Part shown: positions 24,599 through 33,127 of the stretch, one piece after another
Position numbering within the stretch: the first letter of the stretch is position 1
Layout of the letters: every line of letters begins with the position of its first letter
Source: Clostridiales bacterium
Lineage (GTDB): Bacteria; Bacillota; Clostridia; Oscillospirales; CAG-272
DNA: 56,149 nucleotides
Assembly: GCA_021202555.1 (NCBI GenBank)
Contig: JAJQCT010000011.1
Coordinates: forward strand, 199,987 to 256,135
Reading direction: 5' to 3'
The notes under the pieces: generated by a model
The model's database searches: none
The model's input: only the letters and a program-made list of their open reading frames with translations
Told to the model about the DNA's origin: nothing
Translations under genes and position numbers: made by a program

Positions 24599-26911
24599 TT
24601 AAATTTGAAGCTTAAGGAGCGAAAACGATGCGTTCCCGCCGTCAATTTCGGCAAGAAGCTCGCCCTCGCGCGACCGACAGGTGAAAAGCAGCGTCTGCCC
24701 CTTTGATGAGGCAAGCATAGAGAGCGCGGCAGCCGTCCGCTCGTCGTCTGTCGATGCAAACGCCTCGTCGAATATGAGAGGCGGCACTTCCTTCCCGAAA
24801 AGCAGCTCGGTGAGCGCGAGCCGCAGCGAAAGATACGCGCAGTCCGTCGTTCCGCCGCTCAGAAAATCAAGCTCGCGGTACGCGCCGTCAGCCTCGACAG
24901 TCATTCTGAAGGAGCTGTCAAGAAGTACAGATTTGTAGCGCTCGCCCGTAATCCTTGAAAGATACCCCTTTGCCGATTCGCGAAGCCTTGGCGTAACGCT
25001 TTCCCTCATCGCGCGTCCCGCGCCCGAAAGCGCGTCGATTGCGAGCAAAATCGCGTCGTATCTCTGGCGATAAGCGGAAATTTTGTTCGTGAGCGCCTCA
25101 TACTCAACCTCGAGCCTCGCGGGATCGTCTCTTTTCCCGAGCGCGGAGAGCTTCAGCTCAAGCTCGTGAATCCTCCCCTTGATTTGCTCCGTGCGGTTTT
25201 CAGCGAAGGTGAGCTGACGCTTTATATCGTCGGGCTTGAGCGCCTCGTATTCGGAGACGTTTATTTTCGACGTGAGCGCGCGAATTGTCGTCTCGTCCGC
25301 CCCGTCCGTCATCTGAATAATCTCCTCGATTCTGTGCTTTTTGTCCTCGGCGCGCGCTGAAATCGCCCCGTATCCCGCGTAAATCGTCCTGCATTCGGAG
25401 AGCGTTCCGGAAAGCGACTTCATTATGTCCTCTCCCGCAAGCTCGGGACTGCGGACGTAAATGAGCTTTTCCGCTCTTGAAAGCTCCTCCTCGTAGGCGG
25501 ATTTCTTGACCTCAAGCTCCGCCTCCAGCTCGGCGCGTCTGTCGCCGTTTTCGCGTTCATATTTCAGGTTTTCCGCCATCGCGTCAAGAGCAGCCTCAAT
25601 TCCCTTGACGTTCTTGGCGCCGTATTTTTTGAGAAGCCTGCTGCAATTGTGGCTTGAAACCGCTGCCGCGATTGTGATTATTATTGCGCATACGCCGAAA
25701 AGCACGCCAGCCGCGAGCAGTCCTATCTGCCATGTCGGGGCGAGACTATCTGCGAGAAAATACGCGGCGGCGACGCATCCCGCCATCATGAAAAAGCACA
25801 AAAGCGCCGTGACGGTGAGGGAAACCTTGTTTCTGTGCCTGCTCTCCACGTCGTATATGATGTCGTCGCGCACGTTCTCGTCGTCGAGCGATTCGTCAAG
25901 CTCCGTATCGGCGCCATAGCGTCGTTCCGATTCAACGGCGTCGAGAGCCTCCGACGCCGCCTCTATTTCCTCACCCGCCTGACGCAGCGCGTTTGCGGAC
26001 GAGGTAAGCGATTCAATATATCTTGCGTTCGGAAAATGACCGTTTTTAGTGTTTTCGGCAACATACGTGTTCATTTCCGAGTAAATTCCGTTCAGCTCGC
26101 TTTTCACCGAATGAAGCTCGTCGAAGCGGCGCAGATTTCTGACGGCATCAAAATTTTCGCTTTTCTGCCGCGCAGCCGCCAGATCGCGCTCCGCATCCTC
26201 GAGATTCATCTTAGCGCTCTCAAGCGCGCCTTCAAGCGCGATTTGTCCCGATGCGTCCGACATCGCGCGCGAAAGAAGCTCTCCCTTTTCGTCCCTCTCG
26301 CGCTCAAGCTCGTAAATCAATCCGCCCTTGCCGTTTTTATGGAGAAGCTTTCGCCTTGCGTCGTCAAGCTTCGAGATGGCTTTGTCGGCGGAAACTGATT
26401 CATCAGCCGAAAAAAGCAGATTTTCGGCAGCGGCGGACAGCTTGCTGCCGTCAATTCCCGCGCCTCCGAGCCGGCGAATGAACGCCGTGCTTGTAAATAT
26501 CTCCTCTGGTACGCCGAAAAGCGCCTCGCCCGGAACCTCTCCGTGAAAAATTTCCTCCCCCGTATTCTCGTCCGTCATTTTGACGGCTTCGCGGTACGCA
26601 GGGGTGCCGCCCGACGTCGTTGATTCGGTAAGCACGCGCTCAATCAAAACGTGTCTGCCGTCGTCCGTGACAACCGACATCGACCCCGCGGCAATTCCCG
26701 TGTTCCATCCGATATATTTCTTTCGCTCCGAAACAGTCCCGCCGTCGGGGCTTTTCGGCGAAAGACCGTAAAGCATGAATTTGACAAACGACGCAACTGT
26801 CGTTTTGCCCGTTTCGTTGTCGCCCTCAAAAAGATTTATTTTCGGCGAAAGCTCAAAGCTCGCGTCGGAGAGCCGCCCGAAGCTTTTTATGTTTATTTTT
26901 TCTATGTACAT
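24599..26911 (-). CDS. yhaN: YhaN/SbcC-like AAA ATPase
   Basis: 770 residues. N-terminal Walker A EGDNETGKTT (29-38), long coiled-coil regions, two adjacent membrane helices in the middle (about 367-425), further coiled coil, then an ABC-type signature FLSGGTTDCAYLSL and Walker B PPLIFDEAFASTD. This is the architecture of the YhaN partner of the YhaO nuclease, a distant SbcCD/Rad50-Mre11 pair, with the membrane hairpin in place of a zinc hook. It is shorter than Bacillus YhaN (nearly 1000 residues). Its ATG shares one base with the yhaO stop (TAATG), so the two subunits are translationally coupled. Confidence 0.88.
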   Translation of the reverse strand: MYIEKINIKSFGRLSDASFELSPKINLFEGDNETGKTTVASFVKFMLYGLSPKSPDGGTVSERKKYIGWNTGIAAGSMSVVTDDGRHVLIERVLTESTTSGGTPAYREAVKMTDENTGEEIFHGEVPGEALFGVPEEIFTSTAFIRRLGGAGIDGSKLSAAAENLLFSADESVSADKAISKLDDARRKLLHKNGKGGLIYELERERDEKGELLSRAMSDASGQIALEGALESAKMNLEDAERDLAAARQKSENFDAVRNLRRFDELHSVKSELNGIYSEMNTYVAENTKNGHFPNARYIESLTSSANALRQAGEEIEAASEALDAVESERRYGADTELDESLDDENVRDDIIYDVESRHRNKVSLTVTALLCFFMMAGCVAAAYFLADSLAPTWQIGLLAAGVLFGVCAIIITIAAAVSSHNCSRLLKKYGAKNVKGIEAALDAMAENLKYERENGDRRAELEAELEVKKSAYEEELSRAEKLIYVRSPELAGEDIMKSLSGTLSECRTIYAGYGAISARAEDKKHRIEEIIQMTDGADETTIRALTSKINVSEYEALKPDDIKRQLTFAENRTEQIKGRIHELELKLSALGKRDDPARLEVEYEALTNKISAYRQRYDAILLAIDALSGAGRAMRESVTPRLRESAKGYLSRITGERYKSVLLDSSFRMTVEADGAYRELDFLSGGTTDCAYLSLRLALTELLFGKEVPPLIFDEAFASTDDERTAAALSMLASSKGQTLLFTCRSREGELLAEIDGGNASFSLLKLQI

Positions 26912-28062
26912 TATTCCGCTCCTTCCGTGACGTCCGAAATGCTGTCTCCCGTCATCGCCGCCATTCCGTATCCGAGCGCTCTCATCGCTCGGCGGCGCAC
27001 GTTTTCGTCGGGACTTTCGAGCTGAGGCTTCAGGATTCTGTAAAATTCGCCCTTTATCGTCGGATCGGAGGCGAGATAATCGTCGTCGAAATCAGCCGTC
27101 GTCTCATCCTTTATTCCAAGGGAGAAAACGCCCGAGACGCCCGCCGCAATTTTCTTTTCGGAAATGACGACCGAGGGAGAAAGCCTCCCTTTAAGCACGG
27201 CGCGCAGAGCGGTGGACTCGTCAAATCCGCGCTCTTTTACGATGTCGTTTATCTTTGAGATAATCACGCTCTCCGAGTCGCTCCCCGTGACGTTGACCTC
27301 GGCAATTTCATAGCGCCTTTTCGCGAACGGAATCTTTCGCACCTCGATTTTCTTTTCGCCGCTCTCGTTCTTTGAAAGCTCGGCGTAAATCGCGCCCTTT
27401 TCGCCCCTTTCGTCAAAGCCTCTCCCCTCAAGGCAGCCGCAGTAGCCGTAAACGCATCTTTCCGACTTTGCTATCGGGGGCGGATTGTGAACGTGAGCGA
27501 GCGCCGCGTAATCGAAGCCGCAGCGCAGGAGCTTTTCGGTCGAAAGCGGAGCGCTTGGCGACAGCGGCGAGCCGAGATGCGCGTGCGCACAGAGAATTTT
27601 GAACCTGTCGTTTTCTATGACGGGCGCAATCGGACATTCCGTCATCGTCTCGCCCGTGAAGGCGTAGCCGTATATATCGGCGTCAAGCTCGGGAAATTCA
27701 AATCTCTCCTGATGGTCGGTTTTGAATATGTAGACGTTTTTCGGAAAATGCGCCCTTGCGTATACGCTGTCCTTTACGTAAGGGTCGTGATTGCCCGGAC
27801 TGATAATTATTTTGCAGTCGGGAATTTTCTCAAATCCGCGCCGCAGAAGCTCAACTGTGTCGTGCGTCGCGAATCCGCTGTCGAAAAGATCGCCCGCTAT
27901 CAAGAGAATATCGACGCCGCTTGAGCGCACGAATGAAATGAGCGAATCGAATGTGGCGCGAAGCTCCGTTTTGCGCATTTCCGCGTGGTCGGGAGAAAGC
28001 CCCGAAAACGGGCTGTCGAGATGAACGTCTCCCGTGTGAATTATTTTAATGACCTCTGACAT
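26911..28062 (-). CDS. yhaO: YhaO-type metallophosphoesterase/DNA exonuclease
   Basis: 383 residues; SbcD/Mre11-like. Metal-binding motifs: HTGDVHLDSPF, LLIAGDLFDSG, ISPGNHDPY, CAHAHLG and LAHVHNP. After the phosphoesterase domain comes a beta-rich cap and a C-terminal region with EEKK-type helices. It probably forms a nuclease complex with the YhaN ATPase encoded next. ATG 28062 has GAGGG five bases upstream; a start 11 codons earlier has none. Confidence 0.9.
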   Translation of the reverse strand: MSEVIKIIHTGDVHLDSPFSGLSPDHAEMRKTELRATFDSLISFVRSSGVDILLIAGDLFDSGFATHDTVELLRRGFEKIPDCKIIISPGNHDPYVKDSVYARAHFPKNVYIFKTDHQERFEFPELDADIYGYAFTGETMTECPIAPVIENDRFKILCAHAHLGSPLSPSAPLSTEKLLRCGFDYAALAHVHNPPPIAKSERCVYGYCGCLEGRGFDERGEKGAIYAELSKNESGEKKIEVRKIPFAKRRYEIAEVNVTGSDSESVIISKINDIVKERGFDESTALRAVLKGRLSPSVVISEKKIAAGVSGVFSLGIKDETTADFDDDYLASDPTIKGEFYRILKPQLESPDENVRRRAMRALGYGMAAMTGDSISDVTEGAE

Positions 28063-28186
28063 GAAAACCCTCAAAAAATCGTATTTGCCCGTCAAAAACG
28101 CGGCGCATATAATCCCATATATATAATACTACAAAAAAAACAAAATTGCAATGACTGAGTGAAATAAAAATACCGCATATGAAAAA

Positions 28187-28226
28187 CGCCGCAGGAGGCA
28201 AAAGCCCCCTGCGGCACGGTTTTCCG
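28187..28226 (-). terminator. Terminator of the alpha/beta hydrolase gene
   Basis: Arms 28188-28199 and 28204-28215 (12 bp, one mismatch, loop AAAA), followed on the minus strand by a run of T at 28187-28181. Confidence 0.8.
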
Positions 28227-28231
28227 GCAGG

Positions 28232-29203
28232 TTAAATATACTTTCTGAAAAATTCCTCGATTTTATCAAACGGGATAATGTCCGTGCGGTCGTATAAATC
28301 AGTATGCGACGCTCCCTTTACAAGCAAAAGCTCCTTGTTGTCTCCCTTTAGCTTTGCAAACGCATCCTTTCCGAAATAGCACGAATGCGCGCTCTCGCCG
28401 TGAAGCACCATCACGGCGCTGCGGATTTCATCGCTGTAGGCGAGTATCGGCATATTGAGAAACGAAATCGACGAGGTTATGTTCCATCCCGCGTTTGAAT
28501 TGAGCGAGCGCGGATGATAGCCGCGCGGCGTTTTGTAATACGCATGGTAATCCTTCATAAACTGCGGCGCGTCGTCAGGTATCGTCTCGGCTACGCCGCC
28601 TGCGCGCGCATATTCTCCGCTTTTGTAATCCCGCATCCGCTGCTCGCTGAAGGATTTGCGCATTTTGTACCGCTCCTCCTCGCTGTCAGCCCCGTCAAAA
28701 TATCCCTTTGCCGTGACGCGCGTCATGTCGTACATTGTCGAGGCGACGGTAGCCTTGATTCGCGTGTCGGACGCCGCGGCGTTTATCGCCATGCCTCCCC
28801 ATCCGCATATGCCGATAATTCCGATTTTTTCGGGGTTGACAAGCTCGTTTGTCGAAAGAAAATCAACTGCGGCGGAAAAATCCTCCGTGTTAATGTCGGG
28901 GGATGCGACATATCTTGGCTCGCCTCCGCTCTCACCCGTGTATGACGGGTCAAAAGCAAGCGTGAGAAAGCCGCGCTCTGCCATCGTCTGCGCGTAAAGC
29001 CCCGATGCCTGCTCCTTTACGGCGCCGAAGGGACCCGACACCGCTATCGCGGGAAGCGCCCCGACCGCGTTTTTCGGACGATACATATCAGCCGCGAGCG
29101 TGATTCCGTAGCGGTTGTGAAAGGTGACCTTTTCATGCGTTACCCGCTCGCTTTTCGGGAATGTCTTGTCCCATTCGGACGTCAGATTCAACTTATTTTG
29201 CAC
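28232..29203 (-). CDS. Alpha/beta hydrolase with Cys nucleophile (dienelactone hydrolase-like)
   Basis: 323 residues. The nucleophile elbow is GICGWGG, with Cys133 where most alpha/beta hydrolases have Ser, as in dienelactone hydrolases. The oxyanion region AVSGPFGAVKEQ, an acidic residue in the late HGESAHS segment and the catalytic His in KGASHTDLYD are visible. No signal peptide. GTG 29203 is seven bases after AGGAGG. It lies downstream of merR but has its own promoter with a 19-bp spacer that resembles the one facing the aldo-keto reductase, so it is likely a member of the MerR regulon. The substrate is unknown. Confidence 0.87.
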   Translation of the reverse strand: MQNKLNLTSEWDKTFPKSERVTHEKVTFHNRYGITLAADMYRPKNAVGALPAIAVSGPFGAVKEQASGLYAQTMAERGFLTLAFDPSYTGESGGEPRYVASPDINTEDFSAAVDFLSTNELVNPEKIGIIGICGWGGMAINAAASDTRIKATVASTMYDMTRVTAKGYFDGADSEEERYKMRKSFSEQRMRDYKSGEYARAGGVAETIPDDAPQFMKDYHAYYKTPRGYHPRSLNSNAGWNITSSISFLNMPILAYSDEIRSAVMVLHGESAHSCYFGKDAFAKLKGDNKELLLVKGASHTDLYDRTDIIPFDKIEEFFRKYI

Positions 29204-29235
29204 AGATAAACCTCCTGAAAATGTATTGCTCCTCC

Positions 29236-29266
29236 ATTATAAGGGGTAAACCCGACTTCAGGTCAA
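29236..29266 (-). promoter_or_regulatory. MerR-type promoter of the hydrolase gene (19-bp spacer)
   Basis: On the minus strand: TTGACC (29266-29261), a spacer of 19 nt (29260-29242), TATAAT (29241-29236). The left half TTGACCTGAAGTC matches the promoter at 29787 at 12 of 13 positions. The over-long spacer is typical of promoters that need MerR-family DNA distortion. Confidence 0.8.
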
Positions 29267-29308
29267 GGGGTACATATGTAAACAATATGTGAATTATGGC
29301 GCGAGCAG

Positions 29309-29746
29309 TTATTTGAAGAGACGCTCGTAAGCATTTCTGACCTCCTCGGGCATATCCTCGGGGCGGGACGCGGCAGCGCGTACTTCATTCCCGTCCGCGG
29401 CAGCGGTCTCATAGTACCAGCACTTGTATTCTATCATGTCAAGCACCTCGTTCATTCGCCCGATTTCCCGCATGACGCTTTCCTTTTGCGTCCTCATAAG
29501 CCCGAGCCTTTTTTCGTATGTGACGCTCCCCTCGCGGCACCACTGCATGAACTGCCTGATGTCCTTGATTTCAAGCCCCGATTTTTTGAGGCATTCGATG
29601 AGATGAAGCTGCGCCAGCTCTCTTTCTCCGAATTTGCGTATTCCCGATTCGCGCTCCATGTCGGGGAAAAGCCCCTCTTTGTCGTAATAGCGCAGAGTTG
29701 ATACGGGAATACCGAACATTTCCGATACCTGACCTATTGTGTACAT
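29309..29746 (-). CDS. MerR-family transcriptional regulator
   Basis: 145 residues. N-terminal winged helix: YTIGQVSEMFGIPVSTLRYYDKEGLFP, a textbook MerR start with RYYD, then the wing, then a long dimerisation helix (about 75-115) and a short C-terminal region. There is no metal-binding cysteine pattern like that of MerR or ZntR; the effector is unknown. ATG 29746 has GGAGG eight bases upstream. It lies between the two promoters with 19-bp spacers and probably activates both. The C-terminus resembles regulators of aldehyde or organic electrophile responses, which is inference from gene context. Confidence 0.93.
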   Translation of the reverse strand: MYTIGQVSEMFGIPVSTLRYYDKEGLFPDMERESGIRKFGERELAQLHLIECLKKSGLEIKDIRQFMQWCREGSVTYEKRLGLMRTQKESVMREIGRMNEVLDMIEYKCWYYETAAADGNEVRAAASRPEDMPEEVRNAYERLFK

Positions 29747-29786
29747 CCGATTTGCCTCCGTTAATATAAAGTTTACAAATAGGGTA

Positions 29787-29817
29787 TTGACCTAAAGTCA
29801 CCTTCAGGTGCTACAAT
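29787..29817 (+). promoter_or_regulatory. MerR-type promoter and operator for the aldo-keto reductase operon
   Basis: TTGACC (29787-29792), spacer of exactly 19 nt, TACAAT (29812-29817). The spacer holds an inverted repeat ACCTAAAG (29790-29797) and CTTCAGGT (29802-29809), 7 of 8 positions complementary around TCAC. This is the standard MerR operator geometry. Confidence 0.88.
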
Positions 29818-29890
29818 GATTATATCAGATGCTTCGGGAAGTGTCAACCGAAAAATTTGAAATACTCAAATAAATCGTGAGGAAAATGAC

Positions 29891-30748
29891 ATGGAGTATG
29901 TAACCTTATCAAACGGAGTGAAAATGCCCGTGCTCGGCTACGGGGTATATCAGGTGTTGGCGGAGGAATGCGAGAGATGCGTGCTTGACGCGCTGTCGGT
30001 GGGTTATCGCTCGATTGATACGGCACAATCGTATTTCAACGAGGCGGAGGTAGGCTCCGCGATTAAAAAATCGGGTATTCCGAGGGGTGAGATTTTTCTG
30101 ACGACGAAGGTGTGGATTGAGCATTACGGCTATGAGCCTGCCAAGCAGTCCGTACTCGAATCGATGGAGAAGCTCGGCACGGATTATCTCGATTTATGCC
30201 TGCTTCATCAGCCGTTTTCGGATTATTACGGTGCGTGGCGCGCGCTCGAAGAGCTTTATGAGGCGGGAAAAATCCGTTCTATCGGAATATCGAATTTTTA
30301 TCCCGACCGCATGATTGACATCGCGTCGTTTTCGCGCATTCGACCGATGGTGAATCAGGTTGAGACGCACCCGTACAACCAGCAGACGAAGGCGAAGGAG
30401 TATATGGACAAGTACGGCGTGCAGATTGAGGCATGGGCTCCCTTCGGAGAGGGACGCGGCGGACTTTTTGCCAATCCCGAAATCGTGAAAATCGGCGAAA
30501 AATACGGCAAAACCTCGGCGCAGGTCATGCTCAGATGGAACATACAGCGCGGTGTTGTCGTGCTTCCCAAATCAACTCACATCGAGCGTATGCGTGAAAA
30601 TCTCGACGTTTTCGATTTCACGCTGTCGGATGAGGACATGGCGAAAATGGAATCGCTCGACAAAAACGAAAGCTCGTTTTTCTCGCACAGCGACCCCGCG
30701 ACCGTTGAGTGGTTCGTAAAAATGGTAGAGATGCGAAAAAATCGGTAA
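29891..30748 (+). CDS. Aldo-keto reductase
   Basis: 285 residues, (beta/alpha)8 NADPH-dependent carbonyl reductase. Catalytic tetrad D43, Y48 (DTAQSYFNE), K73 (TTKVW), H106 (LLHQP). The NADPH-binding LPKSTHIERMRENL is in the C-terminal part. ATG 29891 follows GAGGAAAATGAC. It resembles 2,5-diketo-gluconate reductase and YvgN-type enzymes that detoxify reactive aldehydes such as methylglyoxal. It sits directly behind the MerR-type promoter and is probably co-transcribed with the CMD-cupin gene 54 bases later. Confidence 0.93.
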   Translation: MEYVTLSNGVKMPVLGYGVYQVLAEECERCVLDALSVGYRSIDTAQSYFNEAEVGSAIKKSGIPRGEIFLTTKVWIEHYGYEPAKQSVLESMEKLGTDYLDLCLLHQPFSDYYGAWRALEELYEAGKIRSIGISNFYPDRMIDIASFSRIRPMVNQVETHPYNQQTKAKEYMDKYGVQIEAWAPFGEGRGGLFANPEIVKIGEKYGKTSAQVMLRWNIQRGVVVLPKSTHIERMRENLDVFDFTLSDEDMAKMESLDKNESSFFSHSDPATVEWFVKMVEMRKNR

Positions 30749-30802
30749 GGCATGACAACGGACGCTTAAAATAATCCGTGAAAAATCAAAGGAAGGAAAG
30801 CT

Positions 30803-31558
30803 ATGATAAAACAAACTGCGGGCAGGGATTCTCTCGGGGAATTTGCACCCGAATTTGCACACTACAACGACGATATACTGTTCGGCGAAAACTGGAACAG
30901 CGGTGGCATTGACCTGAAAACACGCACCATTGTCACCGTTACGGCGCTCATGTCGTCGAGAATTACCGACTCGTCCCTCGGTTATCATCTTAAAAACGCG
31001 AAAAACGCGGGAGTGACGCGGGAGGAGATTGCCGCCCTCATCACTCACGCGGCGTTTTACGTCGGATGGCCAAAGGGATGGGCTGCGTTCAATATGGCAA
31101 AGGAAATCTGGACGGAGACGGAATCATCCGATATGAACGACGATATGGCGCGCCACGCAAGCGAAATGATATTCCCGATTGGCGCGCCGAACGATGCGTT
31201 TTCGCAGTATTTCACGGGAAAAAGCTATCTTGCGCCCGTGTCGGCGTCGCAGGTCGGGATATTCAATGTCACCTTTGAGCCGGGATGCCGCAATAACTGG
31301 CACATTCATCACGCTGACGAGGGCGGCGGGCAGATTTTAATTTGCGTCGCGGGACGCGGATATTATCAGCAGTGGGGCAAGGACGCTGTGGAAATGAAGC
31401 CGGGAGATTGCATCAATATTCCGGTTGGCGTAAAGCACTGGCACGGCGCCGCGCCCAACGAGTGGTTTTCGCATCTGGCGGTAGAGGTGCCAGGGAAAAA
31501 TACCTCGAACGAATGGCTGGAACGGGTATCGGACGAGCAGTACTCATCGCTTCAGTGA
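30803..31558 (+). CDS. Carboxymuconolactone decarboxylase-cupin fusion protein
   Basis: 251 residues in two parts. The N-terminal CMD-like all-helical domain (about 1-105) has LKTRTIVTVTAL and an AALITHAAFYVGWPKGWAAFN signature but no CxxC, so it is not an AhpD-type peroxidase. The C-terminal cupin (about 120-235) has metal-binding HIHHADEGGG (H167, H169, E173) and VKHWHGA (H212 or H214), preceded by PGD. AAGGAAGG upstream of ATG 30803 is a good ribosome binding site. It is the last gene of the MerR-controlled operon, terminated at 31576-31611. The reaction is unknown. Confidence 0.9.
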   Translation: MIKQTAGRDSLGEFAPEFAHYNDDILFGENWNSGGIDLKTRTIVTVTALMSSRITDSSLGYHLKNAKNAGVTREEIAALITHAAFYVGWPKGWAAFNMAKEIWTETESSDMNDDMARHASEMIFPIGAPNDAFSQYFTGKSYLAPVSASQVGIFNVTFEPGCRNNWHIHHADEGGGQILICVAGRGYYQQWGKDAVEMKPGDCINIPVGVKHWHGAAPNEWFSHLAVEVPGKNTSNEWLERVSDEQYSSLQ

Positions 31559-31575
31559 AGCATTGCTTCAATGAA

Positions 31576-31611
31576 AATATCCCCCAAGGGCGGCTGCCCT
31601 CGGGGGATATT
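31576..31611. terminator. Terminator between the CMD-cupin gene and spoVAE
   Basis: Outer arms 31576-31585 and 31602-31611, inner arms 31587-31591 and 31596-31600. It lies between convergent genes, with A/T-rich flanks. Confidence 0.82.
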
Positions 31612-31642
31612 TAATGCCCTCACCGGACGCTTGTCGGGAACG

Positions 31643-32023
31643 CTATTTTTTCCCCTTCGCGCTGAATACGAGAGCTGCCGAGTAGCCGAAAATGAGCGCG
31701 GCTGAAATTCCCGCCGACGATGCCGTCAGCCCGCCCGTCAAAGCGCCGATAATACCCTTTTCGTCAACAGCCTTTTTTACGCCCTCGGCAATGGTGTAGC
31801 CGAATCCCGTAAGCGGCGTTTTCGCACCCGCTCCCGCAAATTCGACAAACGGTTTATATAGCCCGACAGCGGTTAAAATTACGCCCGCCGTGACGTAAGC
31901 TACGAGTATTCGTGCGGGGGTCAGCTTTGTTTTGTCAATCAGTATCTGTGCGACAGCCGACAAAATCCCGCCCGATACAAACACGATTATATAGTCAAGT
32001 ACTTTATCCATATCTGCTTTCAT
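31643..32023 (-). CDS. spoVAE: Stage V sporulation protein AE
   Basis: 126 residues, hydrophobic, about four membrane helices (starting DYIIVFVSGGILSAVAQIL; also FGYTIAEGVKKA and ISAALIFGYSAALVF). This is the SpoVAEb form of the inner-membrane channel for Ca-dipicolinate uptake into the forespore. The start chosen is ATG 32023, which overlaps the spoVAD stop in ATGA. ATG 32011 (MDKVLDY) is an alternative, with AGGA 12 bases upstream. No spoVAC is found in the window, although the usual order is spoVAC-spoVAD-spoVAE. Confidence 0.88.
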   Translation of the reverse strand: MKADMDKVLDYIIVFVSGGILSAVAQILIDKTKLTPARILVAYVTAGVILTAVGLYKPFVEFAGAGAKTPLTGFGYTIAEGVKKAVDEKGIIGALTGGLTASSAGISAALIFGYSAALVFSAKGKK

Positions 32024-33048
32024 TCCTGTTTTTGTATATGCACAAGATGACATATCCCGGGAATATTCTTCCCCTGCCATACGCTCGCGGGGCTCATAAG
32101 CGCTCCTGTCGCCATGAAAAGCACGTTTTTAAGCTCGCCCGACATCATTCTTGGCAGAATGCCCGCCGCGAGCACCGACGCGCTGCATCCGCAGCCCGAG
32201 CCGCCCGCGTGCTTGTCTGTGCCGTCAATATCGTAAATCATAAGCCCGCAGTCGGTGTATTTTTCACCGATTTCATATCCGTCAGCCGACATGAAATCCG
32301 AAAGAATCGCGCTCCCCTCGCGCCCGAGGTCGCCCGTCAGAATCAAATCGTAATTTTCGGGACGCGAGCCTGTCGCTTCAAAATACCGTTCAAGCGTGTC
32401 AAGCGCCGCCGGAGCCATCGCAGCTCCCATATTGTTGAGGTCGTTTATTCCGAGGTCAACGCTCCGACCGATAAGAACATCGCTTACCACAGGCAGATTT
32501 CCGTCCCCGTCATGCCCTAAAATAAACGCGCCCGCGCCCGTCACCGTCCACTGTGAGGTGGGCGCGCGCTGACCGCCGTATTCGATGGGATTTCTGAACT
32601 GGCGCTCCGCCGCGCTGTTGTGCGAGCTTGCGACGGCAGCTGCAATTCCCGTATGCTCGGGCGCCTGAAGCGTGACGAAAATCGACCCGAGAATCAGCGC
32701 CTCAGCCGAGGTCGAGCAGGCGCCGTAAAGCCCGAAATACGGAATGTCGAAGTCCAAAAGCCCGTAATTTGACCCGACGCATTGATTTTGTAAATCTCCC
32801 GCGAAAACGGCGTCAATGTCTGCGTCCGTTTTGCCAATTTTGCGCATCGCCGCGCCGAGCGTGAGCCGCTGCATTTCCGATTCGGCATCCTCCCATGTGT
32901 CTTTGCCGAATTTGTCGCTCCCCGTCGCGTCCGTCACGTCAAATCCGCCGCCGAGCGGTCCGTTTTCCTCGTGCTTTCCTCCCGCCGACGCCGCAGATAA
33001 AATATGCGCGGGCGAGGGAAGCCTTATATATCCTCTTGTGTCACTCAT
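32020..33048 (-). CDS. spoVAD: Stage V sporulation protein AD
   Basis: 342 residues, thiolase-like fold; the SpoVA subunit that binds dipicolinic acid. Seen: DAVFAGDLQNQCVGSNYG, GLYGACSTSAEALILGS, SSHNSAAERQFRNPIEYG, LILTGDLGREGS and HAGGSGCGCSASVLA. ATG 33048 is the only usable start (the next Met is far inside the domain). It lacks a normal ribosome binding site: directly upstream are seven T residues and a strong hairpin (33057-33099). The only AAGGCAGG is inside that stem. It is followed by spoVAE with a four-base overlap. Confidence 0.93.
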   Translation of the reverse strand: MSDTRGYIRLPSPAHILSAASAGGKHEENGPLGGGFDVTDATGSDKFGKDTWEDAESEMQRLTLGAAMRKIGKTDADIDAVFAGDLQNQCVGSNYGLLDFDIPYFGLYGACSTSAEALILGSIFVTLQAPEHTGIAAAVASSHNSAAERQFRNPIEYGGQRAPTSQWTVTGAGAFILGHDGDGNLPVVSDVLIGRSVDLGINDLNNMGAAMAPAALDTLERYFEATGSRPENYDLILTGDLGREGSAILSDFMSADGYEIGEKYTDCGLMIYDIDGTDKHAGGSGCGCSASVLAAGILPRMMSGELKNVLFMATGALMSPASVWQGKNIPGICHLVHIQKQE

Positions 33049-33049
33049 T

Positions 33050-33099
33050 AAAAAAAGCCTGCCTTCGTAATACCTTTTCCTTAGTATTAGAAGGCGGGC
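33050..33099 (-). terminator. Terminator-like hairpin directly before the spoVAD start
   Basis: Arms 33057-33073 and 33084-33099 (about 16 pairs, one bulge and one G-U), followed on the minus strand by seven T, then A and the spoVAD ATG. It probably ends mnmA transcripts. It may also limit read-through or translation of spoVAD. Confidence 0.75.
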
Positions 33100-33127
33100 G
33101 AATTTTTATAAACGGGAATTTCTTCTT

